NCBI GenBank assembly: GCA_015654965.1
Contig: JAATGD010000199.1
Span: 1-8,397, forward strand
Direction: 5' to 3'
Source of the DNA: Hyphomicrobiales bacterium
GTDB lineage: Bacteria > Pseudomonadota > Alphaproteobacteria > Rhizobiales > Rhizobiaceae
DNA: 8,397 bases
Part shown: piece by piece, positions 1 through 6,531 of the stretch
Position numbering within the stretch: position 1 is the stretch's first letter
How the letters are laid out: the number at the start of each line of letters is the position of its first letter
Program-made: the position numbers and the translations under genes
Notes under the pieces: generated by a model
Databases searched by the model: none
Told to the model about the DNA's origin: nothing
Seen by the model: only the letters and a program-made list of their open reading frames with translations

Positions 1-1
1 C

Positions 2-2992
2 GAGGCCTCGATCATGTCGGGCGCACTGGAACTTGCTTTCGGCATTCCCATGTGGCTCGGCTATGTCATCAGCGCAATCGTCGTGATCCCGCTCGTCACC
101 TATGGCGTACGCATGATCAGCCGCTTTCAGATCGTGACGCAGCCGTTCTGGATCGCGCTCAACATCCTGCCTTTCATTTTTATCGCCACTGTCGACTGGG
201 AGAAATTTGATCTCTGGCTGACTTTTTCAGGTCTTCAGGCGGGTTTCAACAGCGAGGGAAACGCCCCCTTCGTGCTGGCGCAGTTCGGGACCGCCTCCGC
301 CGTCATCCTTGCACTGATGGCGCAAATCGGCGAGCAGGTCGATTTCCTGCGTTTTCTGCCGCCCGAAAACCAGCGTAAATGGCGCCACAAGATTGCCGTC
401 TTTCTCGCCGGTCCCGGCTGGGTTGTTCTGGGGGCGCCCAAACTCCTCGCCGGCTCGTTTCTGGTGGTACTCACACTCAGCGCCGGTGTGCCCGCAGACA
501 AGGCTGCTGACCCCGCGCATATGTATCTGACCGCATTCGGCTATATGATACCTTCCCATACGGCAGCACTCCTGCTGACCGTTGCCTTTGTCGTGGTTTC
601 GCAACTCAAGATCAATGTCATGAACGCCTATGCGGGTTCGCTGGCCTGGTCGAATTTCTTCTCGCGCCTGACGCATAGTCATCCCGGTCGCGTCGTCTGG
701 CTGGTGTTCAACGTTTCCATCGGGCTTCTGCTGATGCAGCTTGGCGTCTACAAGGTACTGGAACAGACGCTCGGCATTTTTTCCATCATCGCCGTGGCAT
801 GGCTATGCACGATCTCCGCTGATCTTTTCATAAACAAGCATTTTGGCCTCTCACCACCCGGCATCGAATTCAAACGCGCCCATCTCTACGATATCAATCC
901 CGTCGGCACAGGCACCATGGCCATTGCCTCGCTGGTCGCGCTCATCGCCCATTTCGGCGCGTTCGGGGCGATGGCGTCATCGCTTGCGCCCTATTTAGCA
1001 CTTGTACTCGCCTTCACCGTCTCGCCCCTGATCGCATGGAAAACCGGCGGCAAATATTACCTCGCCCGCAAGCCACGCCAGACGTGGCAAAACCGCGCCA
1101 CCATCACCTGTTCGGTCTGCGCGCATGATTTCGAGCCGGAGGATATGGCATGGTGTCCGGCCTATGCCGCCCCCATCTGCTCGTTGTGCTGCTCGCTCGA
1201 CAGCCGCTGCCACAATCTTTGCAAACCCAAAGCGCATCTGAAAGCGCAAACGGCACAAATCGCCCAAAGCCTTTTGCCTTCAACCGTCATCGAAAAGCTT
1301 TCAACCCGGTTGGGGCGCTATATGATTACGGTGGCAGTCTTCATAAGCCTGCTCGGTGCCATTCTGGCAATCGTCGCCTATCATGCCGGTTCCGCATCGC
1401 CCGAAACCGCCCTCGTCGTCAACCGCACGATCCTGATCGTCTTCTTCGCTTTCGCGCTCATTGCCGGGATTGCCTGCTGGTTTTACGTGCTCGCCCACGA
1501 TAGCCGTATCGTCGCGGAAGAAGAATCCTCACGCCAGACGACATTGCTTCTGAAAGAAATCGCCGCTCACAAGAAAACCGATGCGGCGCTGCAAAAAGCC
1601 AAGGACAATGCCGAAGCCGCAAACCTTGCCAAAAGCCGCTATGTTGTGGGGCTGAGCCATGAATTGAGAACGCCGCTGAATGCCGTTCTGGGCTATGCGC
1701 AGATACTGGAGCGAGACGAAACCATTCCCCCCACCCGCCAGCCTTCCATCAAACTCATCCGGCGCAGCGCCGATCATCTGTCAGGTCTCATCGACGGCCT
1801 TCTCGACATTTCCCGCATCGAGACAGGGCATTTGCAGGTCTATTCCAACGAAATCAACCTGCATGATTTTCTCGACCAGATCATCGACATGCTCAAGCCG
1901 CAGGCCGAGGCCAAGGGCATTACCTTCAGCGACCACAGAGCCGAAACCCTGCCAAATTATGTGCGCACCGATGAAAAACGCCTGCGCCAGATACTGGTCA
2001 ATCTTTTGTCCAATGCGATCAAATTCACCGAAAAGGGCGAGGTCGCGCTTGATGTCAGCTACCGCAATCAGGTTGCGACCTTCAGGATCAGCGACACAGG
2101 TCGCGGCATCAGCCAAAAAGACCTTGAACGCGTGTTCGAGCCGTTCCAGCGTGGCGAGAACGAGCATATCCGGCATCTGCCGGGACTGGGGCTGGGGCTG
2201 ACAATTACAAAGTTGCTGACCAACACGCTTGGCGGCGAGCTTTCGGTGACGAGTGACTATGGCAAAGGCTCGACCTTTCAGGTTCGGCTGATGCTGGCAC
2301 CGATTGATCGCCCGAAAAGCCTGACCGCGCCCACCCGCAGAATCGAGACTTACAGCGGGCCGCGCCGTACATTGATCGTGGTGGACGATAATGACGATCA
2401 TTGCGCACTGATGCGTGAAATCCTTGTGCCGCTCGACTTCATCGTGCTGACTGCCAAAAGTGGCCTGGAATGCCTGACGCTGATTGAAGGCATCCGCCCC
2501 GATCTTTATTTCATCGATATCCGCATGCCGGAAATGAGCGGTTGGGAACTGGTGGCGCGGCTGCGTGAAAGAGGTGAAAGCGCGCCTATCATCATGCTTT
2601 CCGCCAATATCGGCGATGTCACAAGACCCGCCACATTGGCCGAGAACGCGCATAATGACACACTGTCAAAACCCTTCGACATAAGGCGGCTGCACGACAA
2701 GCTGGCGCTGCACCTTGGTCTGGAATGGGTTTATGCAACGCCTGAAAGCAGTCCGCAGCGCGCGCCATCTGCTCCTCTGGAAAGTCCCCCACTCTCCGAT
2801 TTGCAGGACCTGATACGGCTGGGCGAAATCGGTTATATCAAGGGTATCGAAGCCAAGCTGACGATACTTGCGGAAAATGAAAAACTGCACCCCTTCATAG
2901 AAAAGGCACGCGATTATATCCGCGCTTTCAACATGGCGGATTATGATGCATTCCTGCGCAATTTGGAGCAGAAAATGGACGAACAGACATGA
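2..2992 (+). CDS. Transporter-fused hybrid sensor histidine kinase/response regulator (5' end outside window)
   Basis: The reading frame is open to the window edge, so the N-terminus is missing; residue numbers here count from the ATG at 14, which is probably an internal Met. Residues about 1-350 form roughly nine hydrophobic segments that resemble the LeuT-fold NCS1 (nucleobase:cation symporter) family, with motifs such as MWLGYVISA and NAYAGSLAWSNFF. A cluster of eight Cys follows (366-403), then two membrane helices (about 437-459 and 470-493), then a short coiled coil (about 520-545). The kinase core has an H-box HELRTPLN with His549, an N-box (Asn667), a G1 box DTGRGI (694-699) and a G2 box GLGLGL (from 724). 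A receiver follows with acidic pair Asp791/792, phospho-acceptor Asp835 and Lys886. The last ~100 residues are helical and lack a clear HPt motif. It is likely an inner-membrane sensor that autophosphorylates His549 and signals to the overlapping downstream regulator. The ligand is unknown; a nucleobase-like solute is only an inference from family resemblance. Confidence 0.93.
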   Translation, partial: EASIMSGALELAFGIPMWLGYVISAIVVIPLVTYGVRMISRFQIVTQPFWIALNILPFIFIATVDWEKFDLWLTFSGLQAGFNSEGNAPFVLAQFGTASAVILALMAQIGEQVDFLRFLPPENQRKWRHKIAVFLAGPGWVVLGAPKLLAGSFLVVLTLSAGVPADKAADPAHMYLTAFGYMIPSHTAALLLTVAFVVVSQLKINVMNAYAGSLAWSNFFSRLTHSHPGRVVWLVFNVSIGLLLMQLGVYKVLEQTLGIFSIIAVAWLCTISADLFINKHFGLSPPGIEFKRAHLYDINPVGTGTMAIASLVALIAHFGAFGAMASSLAPYLALVLAFTVSPLIAWKTGGKYYLARKPRQTWQNRATITCSVCAHDFEPEDMAWCPAYAAPICSLCCSLDSRCHNLCKPKAHLKAQTAQIAQSLLPSTVIEKLSTRLGRYMITVAVFISLLGAILAIVAYHAGSASPETALVVNRTILIVFFAFALIAGIACWFYVLAHDSRIVAEEESSRQTTLLLKEIAAHKKTDAALQKAKDNAEAANLAKSRYVVGLSHELRTPLNAVLGYAQILERDETIPPTRQPSIKLIRRSADHLSGLIDGLLDISRIETGHLQVYSNEINLHDFLDQIIDMLKPQAEAKGITFSDHRAETLPNYVRTDEKRLRQILVNLLSNAIKFTEKGEVALDVSYRNQVATFRISDTGRGISQKDLERVFEPFQRGENEHIRHLPGLGLGLTITKLLTNTLGGELSVTSDYGKGSTFQVRLMLAPIDRPKSLTAPTRRIETYSGPRRTLIVVDDNDDHCALMREILVPLDFIVLTAKSGLECLTLIEGIRPDLYFIDIRMPEMSGWELVARLRERGESAPIIMLSANIGDVTRPATLAENAHNDTLSKPFDIRRLHDKLALHLGLEWVYATPESSPQRAPSAPLESPPLSDLQDLIRLGEIGYIKGIEAKLTILAENEKLHPFIEKARDYIRAFNMADYDAFLRNLEQKMDEQT

Positions 2993-3909
2993 GCGTTCTT
3001 CCCCGCGATGTCATTCTGATTGTTGATGATTCTCCCCAGACGCTCGGTTTTCTGACCGAAGCGCTGGAACAGGCTGGCTATTCGGTCCTGATCGCCACAT
3101 CGGGGCATGCGGCGCTGGGGATTGCGGAGCGCATTACACCGGACATGATCCTGATGGATGCTATCATGCCGGGCATGGACGGTTTTGAAACCTGCCGCCA
3201 GATGAAGGCCAACGCTTCCGTCTCCCAGGTGCCGATCATCTTCATGACGGGATTGACCGAGACCGAACATGTCGTGCATGCGCTTGAGGCGGGCGGGGTC
3301 GATTATCTGTCAAAACCCATCAACATCGATGAATTGCGTGCGCGCATAAAAGTTCATCTCGCCAATGCCCGTTCGGTTCAAAGCGCGCGTGTGGCACTCG
3401 ATGCAAGCGGGCGGCATCTTTTTGCCGTCGACGGCATGGGCAAAATTCTGTGGTCCACGCCGCAGGCCATGCAGCTTCTGGAAAATTTCAGCGAGCGCGG
3501 AAAAGGACAGTCGTTTCTGGAAGGATTTTGCCAGAAATGGTTCGAGCGTGAACCGTCTGCATCAACCAGAGCAATAAGCGAAATCATTGCCACAAACGGA
3601 CAATTGAGCCTGCAACTCGCCTATCTCGGCGCGACCGGTCCGCAAGAATTCCTCTTCCGCCTGACTGCCGTCAATGAGGCGGGCGACTCTGACATGTTGC
3701 GACGCCATTTTGGCCTGACGGCACGCGAAACCGATGTGCTGCACTGGATTGCACGCGGCAAATCCAATCGCGATATTGGCGAAATTTTAGGCTTGAGCGC
3801 GCGCACCGTCAACAAGCATCTGGAGCAGATCTATATCAAGCTCGGCGTCGAAAACCGAGCGGCAGCAGCGATCAAGACCATGCAGATCTTGCAGGAAAAT
3901 GCCTTGTGA
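2989..3909 (+). CDS. Receiver-LuxR response regulator, partner of the upstream hybrid kinase
   Basis: This is a 306-residue DNA-binding response regulator. The N-terminal receiver (about 7-125) carries the acidic pair Asp13/Asp14, phospho-acceptor Asp57 in LMDAIMPGMDG, Thr87 and Lys109 in the KP motif. A LuxR/FixJ-type helix-turn-helix (about 241-305) starts at GLTARETDVLHWIARG and includes SNRDIGEILGLSARTVNKHL. The 130-235 segment between them is longer than the linker of a usual ~210-residue NarL/FixJ regulator. Phrases such as LFAVDGMGKILWSTPQAMQLL look PAS-like, but that is my inference. The ATG lies inside the last codons of the kinase gene (ATGA overlap at 2989-2992), and no strong Shine-Dalgarno is visible, so translation is probably coupled. 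The pairing suggests that phosphate from the kinase His549 reaches Asp57 here and controls DNA binding. Target genes cannot be read from the window. Confidence 0.95.
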   Translation: MSVLPRDVILIVDDSPQTLGFLTEALEQAGYSVLIATSGHAALGIAERITPDMILMDAIMPGMDGFETCRQMKANASVSQVPIIFMTGLTETEHVVHALEAGGVDYLSKPINIDELRARIKVHLANARSVQSARVALDASGRHLFAVDGMGKILWSTPQAMQLLENFSERGKGQSFLEGFCQKWFEREPSASTRAISEIIATNGQLSLQLAYLGATGPQEFLFRLTAVNEAGDSDMLRRHFGLTARETDVLHWIARGKSNRDIGEILGLSARTVNKHLEQIYIKLGVENRAAAAIKTMQILQENAL

Positions 3910-3923
3910 TAAAGGCCTTTATT
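3901..3923. terminator. Weak hairpin at the convergent gene junction (possible terminator)
   Basis: GCCTT (3901-3905) can pair with AAGGC (3912-3916) around a six-base loop, and CTTTATT follows. The stem is only five base pairs and overlaps the stop codon of the response regulator; the stop codon of the convergent peptidase gene also falls here. It may help end transcription of either operon, but it is too short to call firmly. Confidence 0.25.
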
Positions 3924-4656
3924 GATCGTCGAAACTGAAGGGCGGCAATTGTTCAAGCGCTGCCTTCAAGGCTTCCGACCAGCGTTCTGAAACGGTCTGA
4001 TAATAGGGATCGCTTGCCTCAAAACGTCGGCTGAAACCGCTTTTCAGGTTGTCGCTCTCATAGGTCTGCATATCAAGCGGCAGGCCCACGGTAAGATTGG
4101 CTTTAAGCGTTGAATCAAACGACACCAGAAGAAGTTTTATCGCTTCCTCAAAACTCATGGAAGGCTGATAGGCCCGGACCAGAATGGGCTTGCCATATTT
4201 ATTCTCGCCGATCTGAAAGAACGGCGTGTCGACCGAACTTTCGATGAAATTACCTTCGGGATAAATATAGAAAAGCCGCGTCTGGCCGCCCTTGATCTGT
4301 CCGCCCAGAATGAACGAAGCGCCAAAGGCATCCGCATTCTGGCCACCATTGGCGGCATTAGCGATCACTTCCTTGACGGTGTCGCCGATCATCTGGGCCA
4401 CCTGGAACATCGAAGCCGCCTCAAGGATCGAAGGATGGCGATCAGCCGGCGCTTTCATACGTTCTTCCAGAAGGCTTGCAACGGCCTGTGTGGTCGCGAG
4501 ATTGCCAGCCGATAAAAGGACAATCACCCGCTCACCGGGGGTGGTCCAGCTGCGCATCTTGGAAAAGACGGATATATTATCAAGCCCCGCATTCGTCCTT
4601 GTGTCGGACATGAAGACAAGGCCACGATCAATTTTCATTCCCACGCAATAGGTCAT
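3919..4656 (-). CDS. anbu: Anbu / BPH proteasome-related peptidase
   Basis: This 245-residue protein is an Ntn-hydrolase of the bacterial proteasome-homologue family (Anbu, 'ancestral beta subunit', related to HslV and 20S beta subunits). The start chosen is the ATG at 4656, which gives Met-Thr-Tyr-Cys-Val-Gly. Removing the Met would expose Thr1 as the N-terminal nucleophile without a propeptide. In mature numbering Asp17 lies in SDTR and Lys32 in FSKMR, matching the proteasomal Thr1/Asp17/Lys33 triad. Later features include LLSAGNLATTQ (48-58) and GASFILGGQIKGG (112-124), which fit the beta-subunit fold. A TTG at 4662 in the same frame is a poorer start: it would leave two extra residues before Thr and sit only 2 bases from the weak CCGGA ribosome site. 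Anbu proteins form ring-like or helical oligomers in published structures; substrates are unknown. It is the last gene of the four-gene minus-strand cluster, 53 bases after the transglutaminase gene. Confidence 0.93.
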   Translation of the reverse strand: MTYCVGMKIDRGLVFMSDTRTNAGLDNISVFSKMRSWTTPGERVIVLLSAGNLATTQAVASLLEERMKAPADRHPSILEAASMFQVAQMIGDTVKEVIANAANGGQNADAFGASFILGGQIKGGQTRLFYIYPEGNFIESSVDTPFFQIGENKYGKPILVRAYQPSMSFEEAIKLLLVSFDSTLKANLTVGLPLDMQTYESDNLKSGFSRRFEASDPYYQTVSERWSEALKAALEQLPPFSFDDQ

Positions 4657-4664
4657 TGGCAATA

Positions 4665-4669
4665 TCCGG
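4665..4669 (-). promoter_or_regulatory. Weak ribosome binding site that decides the anbu start
   Basis: CCGGA on the minus strand lies 8 bases before the ATG at 4656 but only 2 bases before the alternative TTG at 4662. The spacing supports the ATG, which also gives the Met-Thr N-terminus required for an N-terminal Thr hydrolase. Confidence 0.45.
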
Positions 4670-4674
4670 CCAGT

Positions 4675-4701
4675 AATTCAGGAATCACAATTCAGGAATC
4701 A
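4675..4701. repeat. Tandem direct repeat of 13 bp (14-bp period)
   Basis: AATTCAGGAATCA occurs at 4675-4687 and again at 4689-4701, identical, with one base between them. It fills half of the 53-base gap between the transglutaminase gene and anbu. On the coding (minus) strand it reads TGATTCCTGAATT twice. It could be a slippage duplication or a paired binding site. Confidence 0.9.
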
Positions 4702-4709
4702 TTTGTCCA

Positions 4710-5507
4710 TCACTGCCCGACATTAATCTGAACCACAAGACTTTCCGATGTTTCACTCAGCCGCACGCCGGAAATGGGGGCGGCGTCACGATAATCAAGC
4801 CCGGTGGCAATACGCACATAATTCTCATTAGGACAGATATTGTTGGCAGCATCAAAGCCAACCCAGCCCAATCCTTTCACATGCGCTTCCGCCCAGGCAT
4901 GGCTTGCCGTTTGATCGAGCGTGCCTTCCATCATCAGATAGCCCGAGACATAACGTGCCGGAATGCCGAGCAAGCGCGCGGCGGACACGAAAATATGGGT
5001 GTGGTCCTGACAGACGCCATGGCCTGCAACCAGAGCCGTTTCTGCATCCGTCGTGACATTGGTCATGCCCGGCGTGTAGGTCACGCCCACATGAACCGCA
5101 TTCATCAGCGCATGGAGCCGCTCCAGCGGCTCATGATGGCTTGCCAGTGTTGCGGCAAGCGCATGAATATGTTCTCCCGGTGTGGTCAGGGACGTGACAC
5201 GCTCGAACAACCACAAGGGCGCCATACCATAGACCGGCCCCAGTACACCAGAGCGGTCATCCACCTCGACACTGCCCGTTGCCGTAATGACGATTTCAGC
5301 GGCATTGCGTATATGCTGCACCAGATCGGTCTTGTTGCCGAAACCGTCGATATAGGAGACTTCCGTCTCCCCGCCCTCGATTACGATATCCCAGTTCTTC
5401 ACCATCTGTCCGGGCACGCTCAACGGGCGCAGCCGCAGGCGCTGCAGTGCGTAAGCAACCGGACGGTCATAGCGGTAATGCGAAATATGACGGATGTTGA
5501 GCAACAA
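4710..5507 (-). CDS. Bacterial transglutaminase-like cysteine protein
   Basis: The 265-residue protein has an N-terminal bacterial transglutaminase-associated domain (about 2-80, beginning LNIRHISHYRYDRPV) and a C-terminal transglutaminase/papain-like core. The catalytic triad is visible: Cys166 in GHGVCQDHTHIF, His203 in SHAWAEAH and Asp219 in GWVGFDAANN. No signal peptide is seen, so it is probably cytoplasmic. Family members may act as peptidases or amide-forming/cleaving enzymes; the true reaction here is unknown. The start is a TTG at 5507, with a second TTG directly after it at 5504. A GAGG ribosome site lies 7 bases upstream and overlaps the stop codon of the alpha-E gene. The 9-base gap and shared stop/ribosome site imply translational coupling. 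I see no in-frame ATG near the expected N-terminus, and the first residues already match the family start. Confidence 0.93.
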   Translation of the reverse strand: MLLNIRHISHYRYDRPVAYALQRLRLRPLSVPGQMVKNWDIVIEGGETEVSYIDGFGNKTDLVQHIRNAAEIVITATGSVEVDDRSGVLGPVYGMAPLWLFERVTSLTTPGEHIHALAATLASHHEPLERLHALMNAVHVGVTYTPGMTNVTTDAETALVAGHGVCQDHTHIFVSAARLLGIPARYVSGYLMMEGTLDQTASHAWAEAHVKGLGWVGFDAANNICPNENYVRIATGLDYRDAAPISGVRLSETSESLVVQINVGQ

Positions 5508-5514
5508 GCGATAA

Positions 5515-5518
5515 CCTC
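5515..5518 (-). promoter_or_regulatory. Ribosome binding site for the TTG-started transglutaminase gene
   Basis: GAGG lies 7 bases before the TTG at 5507 and overlaps the TGA stop of the alpha-E gene (5517-5519). This supports a non-ATG start and coupled translation. Confidence 0.6.
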
Positions 5519-6458
5519 AATTAAAATTGTATGTTTCCGCAATCTCGTTTCCAAGACGGTTGTTATAGTCGATAAAGTCGCTCAAAAATTCATGCAGACC
5601 GATATCGAAGATTGCACCGATATCCTGATCCTGCAATCGCGCATAAATCCCTTGCCCGGTGGTATGGCACAAGGCTACCTCACCGTAGTCTCTCGACAGA
5701 TAACTGAGATGCGCATTGATACTGTAATAGCAGAAATTCAACGAACGCGGCATGCGGTCATTGAGGATGAGATATTCGGCCACCTGTGCCGGACGATAAT
5801 CACCATCATAAACCCAGCGATAGGAGCGATGTGCGGAAACGGAGCGCAGAATCGATTCCCACTGGTAATTATCCAGCGACGTGCCGACATAGGAAACAGC
5901 CGGAAGGAGCACATAATATTTCACATCGAGAATACGCGCCGTGTTGTCAGCCCGTTCGATAAAAGTGCCAAGGCCCGCAAAGTCAAAGATTTCATTGCGC
6001 AACATGGTGCCGTGGAATGCGCCGCAGATCAGTGCCGTTTCGCGCTTGATCTGGTTGAGGATCGGCGGCAGATCGGTTTCCGCAAGCGGTTTCTTCAGCG
6101 ACTTTTTCAAGCTCATCCAGGCTTCATTGACGCTTTCCCATGCCTCGCGCGTCAGCGCCGTACGCACCATACGCGCATTGGAACGCGCATTTTCAAAACA
6201 CGACATGACGCTGGACGGATTATCCAGATCGCGCAGCAGGAAATCCGCGACATTAGCGGCGTTATAAGCATCATATTTGGCTGAAAAGCTGCGACTTGCG
6301 CCCGCCGACATCACCACCGAAGACCATTCCTCCGGCGCATCCGATGTTTTTGTCAGCGCCATGCGCAGGCCCGCATCCACGAGGCGCGCCATGTTTTCCG
6401 CACGCTCGATATAACGAAACATCCAGTAAAGTCCGTTTGCCGTACGGCCAAGAAGCAT
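5517..6458 (-). CDS. Alpha-E domain protein
   Basis: The 313-residue, predicted all-helical protein opens with the hallmark LLGRTANGLYWMFRYIERAENMARLVDAG of the alpha-E family (a conserved alpha-helical domain, formerly DUF403). A second related helix, FIERADNTARILD (166-178), suggests an internal duplication, and CFENARSNARMVR (87-99) is a further conserved patch. No catalytic residues are established for this family. It is nearly always found beside circularly permuted ATP-grasp and transglutaminase genes, which suggests a helper or adaptor role in the same pathway. No signal peptide or membrane helix is evident. The ATG at 6458 has a strong AAAAGGGG ribosome site 9 bases upstream. It lies 73 bases after the ATP-grasp gene and 9 bases before the transglutaminase gene, on the same strand. 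Confidence 0.94.
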   Translation of the reverse strand: MLLGRTANGLYWMFRYIERAENMARLVDAGLRMALTKTSDAPEEWSSVVMSAGASRSFSAKYDAYNAANVADFLLRDLDNPSSVMSCFENARSNARMVRTALTREAWESVNEAWMSLKKSLKKPLAETDLPPILNQIKRETALICGAFHGTMLRNEIFDFAGLGTFIERADNTARILDVKYYVLLPAVSYVGTSLDNYQWESILRSVSAHRSYRWVYDGDYRPAQVAEYLILNDRMPRSLNFCYYSINAHLSYLSRDYGEVALCHTTGQGIYARLQDQDIGAIFDIGLHEFLSDFIDYNNRLGNEIAETYNFN

Positions 6459-6467
6459 AAATTCATT

Positions 6468-6475
6468 CCCCTTTT
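6468..6475 (-). promoter_or_regulatory. Ribosome binding site of the alpha-E gene
   Basis: AAAAGGGG on the minus strand sits 9 bases before the ATG at 6458 and fixes that start. Confidence 0.6.
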
Positions 6476-6516
6476 ACGCGACGGTCTTGCTGCCGTTTGA
6501 AGCGTTCATGCACATG

Positions 6517-6528
6517 GATTGATCAATC
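6517..6528. repeat. Perfect 12-bp palindrome in the ATP-grasp/alpha-E gap
   Basis: GATTGATCAATC equals its own reverse complement. It begins 3 bases after the ATP-grasp stop codon in the 73-base gap (6459-6531). With no loop it looks more like a protein-binding site than an RNA hairpin. The rest of the gap holds the alpha-E ribosome site and nothing else I recognise. Confidence 0.8.
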
Positions 6529-6531
6529 AGA

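Noticed and set aside
1781..2653. 290-codon open frame on the minus strand
   Set aside because: It lies wholly opposite the kinase and receiver modules of the hybrid kinase, whose motifs are unmistakable; the antisense product shows no domain.
2693..2992. HPt domain at the kinase C-terminus
   Set aside because: The tail is helical and has a His in LHPFIEKARDYI, but not the usual HPt context, so I did not call it.
4881..6284. 467-codon open frame on the plus strand, antisense to the transglutaminase and alpha-E genes
   Set aside because: It crosses the junction of two well-recognised genes, has no recognisable motif, and has an unusual Ile/Arg/His/Met-rich composition typical of a reverse-strand shadow.
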